From assembly GCF_008329645.1 (NCBI RefSeq), contig NZ_CP043474.1:4836001-4900000 (forward strand): DNA of 64,000 nt, given 5' to 3'. A program made the translations under genes and the position numbers. Within the stretch, counting starts at the first letter, position 1, and each line of letters opens with the position of its first letter. Positions 17,824-26,333 of this stretch are shown piece after piece. This DNA is from Mycolicibacterium grossiae. Its GTDB lineage: Bacteria; Actinomycetota; Actinomycetes; Mycobacteriales; Mycobacteriaceae. The notes below the pieces were generated by a model that saw only the letters and a program-made list of their open reading frames with translations, was not told the DNA's origin and made no database searches.

Positions 17824-19484
17824 TGGGCGAACCAGGCGTCGTGCAGTACCGGCTCGCCTTCCGACGGCTCGATCCACACGTCCTGCAGCCGCTTCTTGGT
17901 GACCAGCCGCGTCGTCTGCGGGTAGAGCCCCAGGAAGTAGGCGTTCTCGGCGACGGTCTTCTGCACCGAGCCGTACAGCTGCTCCTGCTGCTTGGGGTCG
18001 GTGGACGCGGCCACCTGACGCAATGGCCCGTCGATGGCCGGGTTGCGCACCCACGACATGTTGTTGCCGGGTGCCAGGTTCAGCGAGTCGGTCGAGTAGT
18101 TGATCGAGAGCACCAGCGGTGTCGGGCTGTTCCAGTACGCCCCTGCCAGCGCGTCGTAGGCGTTCTGGTCGGTGAACGCGGCGTAGTACTGATCCTGCGG
18201 AAGCGGCTTGAGTACCAGGTTGAAGCCGATCTCCTTCACCGCCGCCTGGACGTCTTGATAGAGGGTGAGGTCGGCGGGCGGGGTGTCACCGGGGTCGGAC
18301 GAGTAGACGACGGTGGCGGCGAGCTGCTTGCCGTCCTTGGTGCGGTAGCCGTCGCCGTCGCGCTGGGTCCAGCCCGCGGCATCGAGCAGCTGGTTCGCCT
18401 TGGCCGGGTCGTGGGCGAAGTAGTCGCCGAGGTCCCCGTCGAAGAACGGCGTGGTGGACGTCAGCGGCCCGTGCTCCCAGTCGAACACGCCGAGGTAGGC
18501 GCTCTTCACGGCGGCCTCGGCATTGGCCCCGTGGACGAACGCCTGCCGCACCGCGGTATCGGTGAACGGGAAGCGGGTCGTGTTGAGCGCGAACCCGTTC
18601 GGTTGGCCGGTGTGGGTGAACTCCTGCAGGGCGAGGTTCGGATCGGCCTTGAGCGTGGCGTCCTGCTGCGGAGGCGGGTTGAAGATGACGTCGGCACCCT
18701 GGCCCTGCACCGCGGCGAAGCGGACGGAGCCGTCCTCCAGGAACTTCCAGCTCACGTGGTCGAGATAGGCCGGGCCCTGGTGCTTGGCGTCGGCCGGTGC
18801 CGAATCGTAGTCGGGATTGCGGTCGAGTTCGACGCTCTGCCCGTGCACCCACTCCTTGACGATGAAGGGGCCCGTCCCGACCGGCGACTGGCAGTTGTCC
18901 TTCAGACCGCGGGCCATCGCCTTCGGGGACTGGATGCCGAAGAACGCCTGCGACAGCACGGGCAGTAGTGCCGAATACGGTCTGGAGAGGGTGATCTCGA
19001 ACGTCGACGGGTCGATCGCCCGCGACGACGCGTAGTACGGCCGCAGGTAGCCGGCGTCGGTCAGCGACTGCGTGGCGGGGTCGAGCATGTGGTCGAAGTT
19101 CGCCTTCACCGCAGCCGCGTCGAGCGTCGTGCCGTCGTGGAACTTCACCCCCTGCTTGATCCGGAAGGTGTACGTCAACCCGTCGGGACTCACCGTCCAG
19201 GAGTCGGCCAGCCAGGGGACGACGGTGCCGTCGGGCCGCTCGGAGACCAGTGAGTCGAGGAACTGCCGGGCGACGTAGGTCTGCGGCATGTCGCCGTTGT
19301 TGTGCGGGTCCAGGCACAGCGGTTCCCGGTCCGCGCCGTAGACGATCGAGCCGCCGCTGACCGGCGGACCCGACGGCGCCGACGAGGACGAGTCCCCGCC
19401 GCTGCACCCGGCCAGGGCGACGGTGACCGCCATGGTCAGTGCGCCGGCGAGGTAGCTGCTGCGGACGGCGGCGATTGCACGCAT
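17820..19484 (-). CDS. Family 5 extracellular solute-binding lipoprotein
   Basis: A 554-residue SBP_bac_5 protein, the ligand receptor of the ABC importer encoded downstream. The signal peptide ends in the lipobox ALAGC with the lipidated cysteine at residue 27, followed by a Ser/Gly-rich linker. Family blocks include LADSWTVSPDGLTYTFRIKQG, here read as LADSWTVSPDG and YTFRIKQGVKFHDG, and DAAAVKANFDHML. It heads a six-gene operon in which the transporter genes overlap by four bases. A GAAAGG site precedes the ATG. Relatives bind peptides, nickel, glutathione and alkyl-sulfur compounds, so the ligand is open; the monooxygenase partners point to an organosulfur or similar xenobiotic. Confidence 0.9.
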   Translation of the reverse strand: MRAIAAVRSSYLAGALTMAVTVALAGCSGGDSSSSAPSGPPVSGGSIVYGADREPLCLDPHNNGDMPQTYVARQFLDSLVSERPDGTVVPWLADSWTVSPDGLTYTFRIKQGVKFHDGTTLDAAAVKANFDHMLDPATQSLTDAGYLRPYYASSRAIDPSTFEITLSRPYSALLPVLSQAFFGIQSPKAMARGLKDNCQSPVGTGPFIVKEWVHGQSVELDRNPDYDSAPADAKHQGPAYLDHVSWKFLEDGSVRFAAVQGQGADVIFNPPPQQDATLKADPNLALQEFTHTGQPNGFALNTTRFPFTDTAVRQAFVHGANAEAAVKSAYLGVFDWEHGPLTSTTPFFDGDLGDYFAHDPAKANQLLDAAGWTQRDGDGYRTKDGKQLAATVVYSSDPGDTPPADLTLYQDVQAAVKEIGFNLVLKPLPQDQYYAAFTDQNAYDALAGAYWNSPTPLVLSINYSTDSLNLAPGNNMSWVRNPAIDGPLRQVAASTDPKQQEQLYGSVQKTVAENAYFLGLYPQTTRLVTKKRLQDVWIEPSEGEPVLHDAWFAQ

Positions 19485-19696
19485 CGTGAGACTGCCTTTC
19501 GCGAACGGTCGATGAAACTGCCCACCCGATGAGCATGGGTTTGCACGACCGCACGATCGGCAATGCCTTGGGACTCGATGGCGACGTCACTATGCCGCCC
19601 CGGCCGAATCGGGCAGAAGGAATGAAATCGCCACGAGTCTTGAAGATGGCGGCGGCAGGGCCCGCTTACTTCACCGCGGGCGGCGCCGCGTCGGGA

Positions 19697-20314
19697 TCAC
19701 CGCGGTCGGCGCCACATCGGAATGAGGCTTGGCCCGTCCGGCAGCGTGATCTCGCCGGTGACCTCGAAGCCGAATCGCTCGTAGTACGGCACGTTGTCCG
19801 GGTTGCTCGACTCCAGGTAGGCCGGCGCGTACTCCGCGTCGCAGCGGTCGAGGCGCGACCGCATCAGCGCATTGCCGAAGCCCTTGCCGCGCACGGTGGG
19901 GTCGCTGCCGATGATCGCGAGGTACCAGTGCGGCTCCTCGGGGTGCACGGCCGCCATCCGCTCGTCGACGAGCATGCCGCGCCGCACGGCCGCGCCGAAG
20001 GCCCACAGGAAGCTGGGTATGGCGCGCAGTTGTTCGGCGGCGCTCTGCTGCCATCGCCCCGGCGGATCCCACAGCGCCGCCGCTGCGACCGTCGACCCGT
20101 CGAGTGCCACCTCGACGCCGCCGCGGCCGAGGTGACCGTGCTGAGTCAGCGCCCGGAACACCCGTGGCAGCCGACGGCGCCGGTCGGCCGCGTCGGGCAA
20201 CATCCACGCCATCACCGGATCGTCGGCGAAGGCCTTGCTCAACGTCTCGGACAGGGCCGGGACGTCGGCGCGGCTCGCGGGCCGCACCTGCACCCGGGCG
20301 GATTCGGTGGCCAT
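19697..20314 (-). CDS. GNAT-family N-acetyltransferase
   Basis: A 205-residue single-domain GNAT. The acetyl-CoA-binding motif is PTVRGKGFGNALM, followed by PAYLESSNPDNVPYYERFGFEV, read here as YLESSNPDNVPYYERFGF, typical of small-molecule acetyltransferases. The ATG at 20312-20314 follows GAGGG at a good distance. Longer frames run upstream into the palindromic repeats and are not credible. The gene lies between repeat locus B and the binding-protein operon, 212 bases from the latter. Its substrate is unknown. Confidence 0.85.
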   Translation of the reverse strand: MATESARVQVRPASRADVPALSETLSKAFADDPVMAWMLPDAADRRRRLPRVFRALTQHGHLGRGGVEVALDGSTVAAAALWDPPGRWQQSAAEQLRAIPSFLWAFGAAVRRGMLVDERMAAVHPEEPHWYLAIIGSDPTVRGKGFGNALMRSRLDRCDAEYAPAYLESSNPDNVPYYERFGFEVTGEITLPDGPSLIPMWRRPR

Positions 20315-20350
20315 CGGACCACCCTCGCACAGCTTGCCCGCCTGCAGGGG

Positions 20351-20524
20351 CGGATGGCGGCCACCGCATCGAGATTGCATCCAGGGCTGCTCTCGCCGCG
20401 GATTCACGACCCTCAACGCAATCTCGACGCGTCGCCCGGGCGTGCCATCCCCGCGAGATCGACACCAGGGCCGCGCACACGCCGCTAGTCATGACCCTCA
20501 CGTCGATCTCGCGACACACCCCGG
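20351..20524 (+). repeat. 174-bp composite repeat, copy 1 (units B1 and B2)
   Basis: First copy of the tandem block, beginning CGGATGGCGGCCACCGC. It contains a type I palindrome (arms 20369-20392 and 20404-20427) and a type II palindrome (arms 20452-20475 and 20490-20513). By eye it differs from copy 2 at about 19 of 174 positions, mostly in the centres and linkers. Confidence 0.85.
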
Positions 20525-20698
20525 CGGATGGCGGCCACCGCGTCGAGATTGCACCCAGGGTTGCGATCACCGCGGATTCACGACCCTCGACGCAATCTCG
20601 ACGCGTTGCGCGGGCGCGTTATCTCCGCGAGATCGACACCAGGGCTGCGCCCACGCCGCTTGCCACGACCCTCACGTCGATCTCGCGACATACCCCGG
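20525..20698 (+). repeat. 174-bp composite repeat, copy 2 (units B3 and B4)
   Basis: Second copy of the block, with a type I palindrome (arms 20542-20566 and 20578-20602) and a type II palindrome (arms 20626-20649 and 20664-20687). Arms are better conserved than linkers. The I-to-II spacing (83 bases) equals that in copy 1 and nearly equals that in locus A. Confidence 0.85.
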
Positions 20699-20876
20699 TC
20701 GACGCGCATCGCGGGCGTGGCGGTCGAATGCCGTTGCACGCGTTGCTGACTGACCACCGAAGCACTGACTTCCGATCACCGCGATCAGGACTCTGTCCGC
20801 GGTCCGTCGACCTGCGTACCTTCAGCGGCTGACCCATCGTCGACCCGAGCGGCTCGACCCAGCAGGAAGTGCCATC

Positions 20877-21875
20877 GTGATCGAGATCGAGAACCTGACC
20901 AAGCGTTTCGGCGAGCGGACCGTCCTCGACGACGTCTCGCTGTCCGTGGGCAGCGGCGAGATCCTCGCGGTCGTCGGGCCGAGCGGCGCGGGCAAGAGCA
21001 CGCTGTCGCGCTGCGTCAGCTTCCTCGAACGCCCCACCAGCGGCTCGGTGCGCGTGGACGGCAAGGACTTCACCCGCCTGGACCGCTCGGAGCTGATCGC
21101 GGCGCGCCGCAGCATCGGCGTGATCTTCCAGACGGCTCCGCTGCTGCGCCGGCGCACGGTGGCGCAGAACGTCGCGCTGCCCCTCGCGTACCTCGGCGCC
21201 ACGGAGGAGTCGGCGAATCGACGGGTTGCCGAGCTGCTCGAGCGCGTCGGCCTGGCCGACCGCAGCACCTACTACCCGGCCCAGCTGTCGGGCGGTCAGA
21301 AGCAACGCGTCGGCATCGCCCGCGCCCTCGCCCTGGGGCCGTCCGTCCTGCTGTCCGACGAGTCGACGTCCGGGCTCGATCCGGCCACCACCACGTCGAT
21401 CCTCGGTCTGCTCAGCACGCTGCGCGACGACTTCGGCCTGTCGATCATCCTGATCACCCACGAGATGGACGTGGTCCGCGAGATCGCCGACTCGGTGGCC
21501 CGCATCGAGGACGGCCGCATCATCGAGCGCGGTTCGGTCACCGACGTCATCCTCGACCCGACCTCGACGCTGGCGCGCGAGCTGCTTCCGGACCGCCCGA
21601 GCGTGCCGTCGAACGGCGGGGAAGTGTGGGAGGTGTCCTACGCGTCCCGCTCGGTCCCGCTGGACTGGCTCACCTCGCTGCAGACCATCCCGGGAGTCGC
21701 GGGCACGCGCGTGGACGTGCTGTCGGCCAGCGTCGAGTCGATCCGCGGGATCGCCGTCGGACGCGCGGTCCTGGCCTTCTCCCCCAGCGCGCCCCCGGGT
21801 TTCGCCGACAGGCTGCGCGAACGCGGCCTCAACGTCCGCGCGACCGAGCGCACGCGCGCGGAGGAGGCGGCGTGA
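20877..21875 (+). CDS. metN: MetN-type ABC transporter ATP-binding protein
   Basis: A 332-residue ATPase of the methionine-uptake family. Walker A is GPSGAGKS at 34-41, the signature is LSGGQKQRVGIARAL near 140, and Walker B reads VLLSDESTSGLDP, where most members have DEAT. The segment after about 250 (VWEVSYASRSVPLDWL...) matches the regulatory NIL domain that lets methionine inhibit transport. The GTG at 20877 has AGGA upstream. Its TGA overlaps the MetI start (GTGA). With MetI and a MetQ-like protein it forms an importer of methionine or a related sulfur compound. Confidence 0.9.
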   Translation: MIEIENLTKRFGERTVLDDVSLSVGSGEILAVVGPSGAGKSTLSRCVSFLERPTSGSVRVDGKDFTRLDRSELIAARRSIGVIFQTAPLLRRRTVAQNVALPLAYLGATEESANRRVAELLERVGLADRSTYYPAQLSGGQKQRVGIARALALGPSVLLSDESTSGLDPATTTSILGLLSTLRDDFGLSIILITHEMDVVREIADSVARIEDGRIIERGSVTDVILDPTSTLARELLPDRPSVPSNGGEVWEVSYASRSVPLDWLTSLQTIPGVAGTRVDVLSASVESIRGIAVGRAVLAFSPSAPPGFADRLRERGLNVRATERTRAEEAA

Positions 21876-22555
21876 CGCTGCTGGCTGCCGAGGACTTCAA
21901 CACCCCCTGGGCGCACGTCCCCGATCTGCTGCTGCCGGCCTACGGCGAAACCTGGGTCATGGTCGGTGTGACCATGGCGCTGGTGGTGGCGATCGGACTG
22001 CCGCTGGGGGTCGTGCTACACAACTCCTCGGAGTTCGGCCTCTTCCCCGACGCGCGCGCCTTCACCGTGCTGAACACCGTCGTCAACGTCGGACGGTCGC
22101 TGCCGTTCCTCATCCTGATGACCGCCATCATCCCGGTCACCCGCCTCATCGTCGGCACCACCGTCGGCATCGCCGCGGCGATCGTGCCGATGACCGTGGC
22201 GGGGATCCCGTTCTTCGCCCGGCTGGTGCAGAACGCGCTGCGCGAAGTGCGCACCGACGTGACGGACATGGGGCTGGTGTCGGGCGGCACGCAGCTGCAG
22301 GTGATCCGATCGGTGCAACTGTCGGAGGCGCTGCCCGCCCTCGCGGGGGCCCTCACCGTCAACACGATCGCGATGATCGAGTACTCCGCGATCGCCGGCT
22401 CGATCGGCGCCGGCGGCGTCGGCAACCTCGCGATCACCTACGGCTACAACCGGTTCGACGACAACATCATGATCGCCACCGTGGTGGCACTGATCATCAC
22501 CGTGCAGGCGGTGCAGTTCATCGGCGACCGCGTCGTCACGGCGCTCACGCGCTGA
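21872..22555 (+). CDS. metI: MetI-type ABC transporter permease
   Basis: A 227-residue membrane permease with about five helices, typical in size for MetI. It shows VNVGRSLPFLILM and the coupling block YSAIAGSIGAGGVGNLAITYGY characteristic of MetI, read here as YSAIAGSIGAGGVGNLA. The GTG start at 21872 overlaps the metN stop by four bases. It completes the membrane part of the MetNIQ-like system. Confidence 0.93.
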   Translation: MTLLAAEDFNTPWAHVPDLLLPAYGETWVMVGVTMALVVAIGLPLGVVLHNSSEFGLFPDARAFTVLNTVVNVGRSLPFLILMTAIIPVTRLIVGTTVGIAAAIVPMTVAGIPFFARLVQNALREVRTDVTDMGLVSGGTQLQVIRSVQLSEALPALAGALTVNTIAMIEYSAIAGSIGAGGVGNLAITYGYNRFDDNIMIATVVALIITVQAVQFIGDRVVTALTR

Positions 22556-22593
22556 CCACCCTCTCACCGAAGCACCTCACCAAAGGAAGATTC

Positions 22594-23490
22594 ATGACCG
22601 ATCAGCTCAGCTCGCCGCCCGGCATCGACGTCGAGATCCGCAGGCGTCGGCGATGGCCGTGGATCGCCGGCGCGATCGTGGCCGTGCTCGCCATCGCGGG
22701 CGGCATCGCGTTCGCCAACTACTCGAACCAGGACAAGCCCTTCGGCACCACCCTGAAGGTCGCCACCTGGAGTACCGACATCGCCGCGGAGAACCTGCTG
22801 ACCTACATCGGCGCCAACATCGCACCCGATCACGGCATCACGATCGAGCCGGTGAAGATCGACAACCTCATCGAGATCAACCGCGCCGTCGACGCCGGTA
22901 CCGTCGCGGGCAACTTCTTCGAACACCAGCCGTTCCTCAACGACGCCATCGCCGCCAACGGGTTCGAGTTGACCCTGGCCGCACCGACGTTCACGTGGGA
23001 TCAGGCGACGTACTCGAACCGCTACCGCAGCTGGGCGGAGGTCCCCCGCGGCGCCAAGATCGCGCTGCGCGACGACCCGGCCGGACAGGCCATCGCCCTG
23101 CTCGATCTTGCGCACGACGGGCAGATCACGCTGAAACCGGGCAAGGACACGCTCGCCGGCCTGCCGCAGCTCGGCGACATCGCCGAGAACCCGAAGGACT
23201 ACCAGTTCGTCCAGGTACCGATCGGTCAGTTGGCCCGCAGCCTCGCCGACGTCGACGCGATCGTCGTGCACATCTCCGACGTCTACGCCGCCGGCCTGAC
23301 CGAGCAGCAGATCCTCGCCCGCGAACCGGCGCCCAAGGGAAGCGAGGGCGGGCTGGTGGTGAGCAACGCCCACCTCGACGACCCGAACGTCCAGAAGCTC
23401 ATCGCCACCTTCAAAGACCCGCGGATCGCCGAGTACCTCAAGACCACCGATGACGAGTTGATCCGCAACACGCTGGGACCCATCTCGTGA
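22594..23490 (+). CDS. metQ: MetQ/NlpA-family substrate-binding protein, membrane-anchored
   Basis: A 298-residue NlpA/MetQ family binding protein. The family core starts at TLKVATWSTDIAAENL and includes FFEHQPFLNDAI, NRYRSW and GAKIALRDDPAGQAIAL. Unlike most homologues in monoderms it has no lipobox; instead an Arg-rich N-terminus (EIRRRRRWPW) is followed by one transmembrane helix at about 21-43, so it should be anchored by that helix. AAAGGAAG precedes the ATG. It overlaps the monooxygenase 3 start by four bases (GTGA), tying binding and oxidation together. The ligand may be methionine or an organosulfur analogue. Confidence 0.88.
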   Translation: MTDQLSSPPGIDVEIRRRRRWPWIAGAIVAVLAIAGGIAFANYSNQDKPFGTTLKVATWSTDIAAENLLTYIGANIAPDHGITIEPVKIDNLIEINRAVDAGTVAGNFFEHQPFLNDAIAANGFELTLAAPTFTWDQATYSNRYRSWAEVPRGAKIALRDDPAGQAIALLDLAHDGQITLKPGKDTLAGLPQLGDIAENPKDYQFVQVPIGQLARSLADVDAIVVHISDVYAAGLTEQQILAREPAPKGSEGGLVVSNAHLDDPNVQKLIATFKDPRIAEYLKTTDDELIRNTLGPIS

Positions 23491-24899
23491 GCCCGCGCAA
23501 GCCGCTGTACTTCTCGGCGTTCGTGATGAACACCGCGTCGCACGTCCTACACGGGCTGTGGCGGGCGCCCGAGGCGCGCAACCACCACTTCAACTCCCTG
23601 ACGCACTGGACGGACCTGGCCCGCCAGGTCGACCGGGCGGGGTATGACCTGTTGTTCTTCGCCGACGTCTTCGGGCTGCGGCAGACTTGGAACGGCAACT
23701 GGCGCAAAGCCGCCGAGGGTGGCATCCAGATTCCGGTGAACGACCCGTCGGTGCTGGCGTCGGCGCTCGCCGCCGCGACCGAGAACCTCGGCATCGTGTT
23801 CACCAGCTCGATCGTGCAGGACCATCCCTTCGACTTCGCGCGCCGGATGTCGTCGCTCGATCACTACACCGACGGCCGGCTCGGCTGGAACATCGTGACG
23901 AGCTTCAACGAGAACATGTTCCGCAGCTTCGGGCTCGAGGGGACGCTGGCGCACGACGAGCGCTACGAGTGGGCCTACGAATACGTCGACGTCGTCTACA
24001 AGCTCTGGGAGGGCTCCTGGGACGACGACGCCCTCGTGCAGGACAAGGACGCCGGCATCCACGCGGATCCGTCGAAGATCCACAAGATCAACCACACCGG
24101 CAAGCGCTACCGCGTCGAAGGTCCGCACTTCTCGTCGCCGTCGCCGCAGCGCACCCCGGTGCTGTTCCAGGCCGGCTCCTCGCCTGCGGGGCAACTGTTC
24201 TCGGCCCGCAATGCCGAGGGCGTATACATCAGCAGCCCGACTCCGACTGCCGCACACGGACTCGTGACCGAGACCCGGGCGTTGGCGGCGGCAAATGGCC
24301 GCAGCCCGGAGGACATCACGTTCGCCCAGGGGTTGTCGTTCGTCATCGGCGATACCCACGCCGAGGCCGTGCGCCGCAACGATGACCTCAAGCGCTACCT
24401 CGACCTGGAGGGCATCGCGCTGCACGCCCTCGGCGACGCCGGCGTCGACGCGGGCAGACTGCCGCTGGACACGCCGATCAGCGCACTCGGCGAGTTCACC
24501 GGCATCAAGAGCTTCATCCGGTGGGCCTCGGAGGTGTCCGGCAACGCGGACCCCACGATCCGGGACATGGCGTGGGTGCTGGAGGGCGCCAACCGCGTGG
24601 TGGGTACGCCCGAGGAGATCGCCGACCAGCTCGAGGAGTGGCGTGAGGCCGGCGTGGACGGCGTGAACGTCTATCACGCGACGGTGCCGCACTCCTTCGC
24701 CGAGGTCGCCGACCGGCTCTTCCCCGTGCTGCGCGAGCGGGGGTTGATCGCCACGGACAAGTCCGGCACGCTGCGGCACAAGGTCCTCGGAAAGGGCGAC
24801 CGGCTTCCCGACTCGCATCCGGCTGCCGCCTACCGCGGTGCGTTCGCCGACAACGATCTGCTCAACGGCGTCGACGAGTTGGCCGGCGCGGCCGGCTAA
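23487..24899 (+). CDS. DszA/NtaA-family FMN-dependent monooxygenase 3
   Basis: A 470-residue luciferase-like monooxygenase. Blocks include YDLLFFADVFGLRQTW, HPFDFARRMSSLDHYTDGR, LGWNIVTSFNENMFRSFG, LYKLWEGSWDDDAL and SPQRTPVLFQAGSSPAGQLF. It resembles monooxygenase 2 more than monooxygenase 1. The GTG start at 23487-23489 overlaps the MetQ-like stop by four bases, making a four-gene import-and-oxidise operon. Such pairs occur in bacterial sulfur-scavenging clusters. Reduced flavin must come from an unlinked reductase. It ends tail-to-tail with the CBS gene, sharing the bases CTAA. Confidence 0.88.
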   Translation: MSPRKPLYFSAFVMNTASHVLHGLWRAPEARNHHFNSLTHWTDLARQVDRAGYDLLFFADVFGLRQTWNGNWRKAAEGGIQIPVNDPSVLASALAAATENLGIVFTSSIVQDHPFDFARRMSSLDHYTDGRLGWNIVTSFNENMFRSFGLEGTLAHDERYEWAYEYVDVVYKLWEGSWDDDALVQDKDAGIHADPSKIHKINHTGKRYRVEGPHFSSPSPQRTPVLFQAGSSPAGQLFSARNAEGVYISSPTPTAAHGLVTETRALAAANGRSPEDITFAQGLSFVIGDTHAEAVRRNDDLKRYLDLEGIALHALGDAGVDAGRLPLDTPISALGEFTGIKSFIRWASEVSGNADPTIRDMAWVLEGANRVVGTPEEIADQLEEWREAGVDGVNVYHATVPHSFAEVADRLFPVLRERGLIATDKSGTLRHKVLGKGDRLPDSHPAAAYRGAFADNDLLNGVDELAGAAG

Positions 24900-25324
24900 C
24901 CCTGGGCGATGTAGTTCTCGAGATGCTCCTGTTGCTGCTCGAGTTCGGACATGCGGGTCTTGACGACGTCGCCGATGCTGACGATGCCCGCCAGCGCGCC
25001 GTCGTCGACGACCGGCACGTGGCGGACCCGGTGGGTGGTCATCAGGGCACTGAGTGCATCCACGGAGTCACCGGGTGCGCAGGTGACGACGTGGGTCGAC
25101 ATGATGTCGGCGACGGTCAGGTCGAGCAGCCCGGCGCCGCGGGCGTGCAGGTGCCGCACGACGTCGCGTTCGGAGACGATGCCGACGGGACGACCGGCAT
25201 CGACGACGACCAGTGCGCCGACGTTGCGCGTGACCAGACAGCCGAGCAGCGTGCCCAGCGTCGCGTCCGGCGCCACCGTCAGCACTCCGGCGCCCTTGCT
25301 CTTCAGCACGTCCGAGATCCGCAC
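24896..25324 (-). CDS. CBS-domain pair protein (Rv2406c type)
   Basis: A 142-residue protein consisting of two CBS domains (about 7-60 and 72-128) followed by a short coiled-coil-like tail (ELEQQQEHLENYI). CBS pairs bind adenine nucleotides or SAM and act as energy sensors. It matches the remembered size and sequence of Rv2406c. The GTG at 25322-25324 was chosen over the GTG at 25330 because GGAGG lies five bases upstream and the protein then begins VRISDVL like its homologue. It is convergent with monooxygenase 3 and not part of the sulfur operon. Confidence 0.88.
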   Translation of the reverse strand: MRISDVLKSKGAGVLTVAPDATLGTLLGCLVTRNVGALVVVDAGRPVGIVSERDVVRHLHARGAGLLDLTVADIMSTHVVTCAPGDSVDALSALMTTHRVRHVPVVDDGALAGIVSIGDVVKTRMSELEQQQEHLENYIAQG

Positions 25325-25417
25325 CGCCACCTCCGCGAAGTGATGCTCGTCACATCAGGCTAGGACGGATCCGCGCCCGAGGAAACCCCCGCGTCGGTGT
25401 GCGCCGCATCCGCGCGA

Positions 25418-25448
25418 TACCGCCTCGCCGGCCGACGTCCGGCGGTAT
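25418..25448. promoter_or_regulatory. Inverted repeat before the RNase Z-like gene
   Basis: ATACCGCC (25418-25425) and GGCGGTAT (25441-25448) are perfect complements separated by 15 bases, ending nine bases before the ATG at 25458. The dyad may be an operator over the promoter or a leader hairpin that controls ribosome access. No regulator is adjacent. Confidence 0.45.
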
Positions 25449-25457
25449 AACCGGGCC

Positions 25458-26333
25458 ATGATCGAGGTCACCCTGCTCGGCACCGGCTCCCCGATCCCCG
25501 ACCCCCGGCGGGCCGGTCCGGCGACGCTAGTGCGCGCCGGGGATCAGACGTTCCTCGTCGACTGCGGTCGCGGCGTGCAGCAGCGTCTGGCCGCCGCCGG
25601 GGCGTCGGCGGGCGCGCTGACCGCCCTGCTGCTGACGCACCTGCACAGCGACCACATCGCCGACCTCGGTGACCTGCTGATCACCCGGTGGGTCACCACC
25701 TTCGACCCCGACGCCCCCGCGTTGCCCATCATCGGGCCGCCCGGGACGCGCGACGTCGTCGACGGGATGCTCGCCGCGTTCGGCCACGACATCGGCTACC
25801 GCATCGCCCACCACCCGGACCTCACCGGACCGCCTCGCGTGGACGTGCGCGAGGTCGAGTCGGGCACGGTGTGGGAACGGGGTGACGTCCAGGTCCGCGT
25901 CGGCGCCACCGATCACCGTCCGGTCGCCCCCACCCTCGGGTTTCGCATCGAGCACGCCGGCGCATCGGTCGTGCTGGCCGGCGACACCGTGCCGTGCGCG
26001 GGCCTCGACGACCTCGCCCGCGGCGCAGGAGCGTTGGTGCACACCGTGATCCGGAAGGACCTCATCTCGCTGCTGCCGCAGCAGCGCGCCCGGGACATCT
26101 GCGACTACCACTCCTCGGTCGAGGAGGCGGGCGCGACGGCCACCCGCGCGGGCGTCGGGATCCTGGTGCTCACCCACTACGTGCCTGGCATCGCGCCCGG
26201 CCAGGAGGAGGAGTGGCGCGCCCTGGCCGCCACGACGTTCCACCGGCAGATCGAGTTGGGTGACGATCTGCACCGCGTCGAGGTGCACCCCGGGATGTGC
26301 GGCGCCCCGGACGAGATCAGGCCAGGCGCGTGA
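25458..26333 (+). CDS. Metallo-beta-lactamase fold hydrolase, ribonuclease Z-like (Rv2407 type)
   Basis: A 291-residue metallo-beta-lactamase-fold protein. The zinc-binding motif HLHSDH is at 61-66, LVDCGRGVQQRL precedes it, a second metal region is near VVLAGDT, and a late histidine lies in LVLTHYVPG. The arrangement resembles RNase Z/ElaC, which trims tRNA 3' ends, and it matches Rv2407 by position. Arylsulfatase-like members of the fold are an alternative reading. Its last 17 bases overlap the end of the convergent transglutaminase gene. Confidence 0.82.
   Translation: MIEVTLLGTGSPIPDPRRAGPATLVRAGDQTFLVDCGRGVQQRLAAAGASAGALTALLLTHLHSDHIADLGDLLITRWVTTFDPDAPALPIIGPPGTRDVVDGMLAAFGHDIGYRIAHHPDLTGPPRVDVREVESGTVWERGDVQVRVGATDHRPVAPTLGFRIEHAGASVVLAGDTVPCAGLDDLARGAGALVHTVIRKDLISLLPQQRARDICDYHSSVEEAGATATRAGVGILVLTHYVPGIAPGQEEEWRALAATTFHRQIELGDDLHRVEVHPGMCGAPDEIRPGA

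Larger units (their letters stand above)
20315..20876. repeat. Gene-free interval holding palindromic repeat locus B
   Basis: These 562 bases between the GNAT gene and metN contain no credible gene. 20351-20698 is a tandem duplication of a 174-base block, each copy carrying one type I and one type II palindrome. The remaining ~180 bases contain the presumed metN promoter; a TACCTT at 20817-20822 is a possible -10 box with a poor -35. I saw no SAM-binding riboswitch there. Frames crossing the repeats have Arg/Ser-rich translations with no family resemblance. Confidence 0.85.

Noticed and set aside
20351..20698. CRISPR array
   Set aside because: Repeats are long imperfect palindromes of two alternating types with short, related linkers rather than short identical repeats with unique spacers, and no cas genes are present.
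19671..20832. Several open frames crossing repeat locus B
   Set aside because: Their translations are repeats of the palindrome arms (Arg/Ser/Ala-rich), differ between copies, and have no ribosome sites or homology-like features.
20699..20876. SAM-binding riboswitch upstream of metN
   Set aside because: I looked for the paired stems and conserved core of the actinobacterial SAM classes and did not see them; only weak promoter-like sequence is present.
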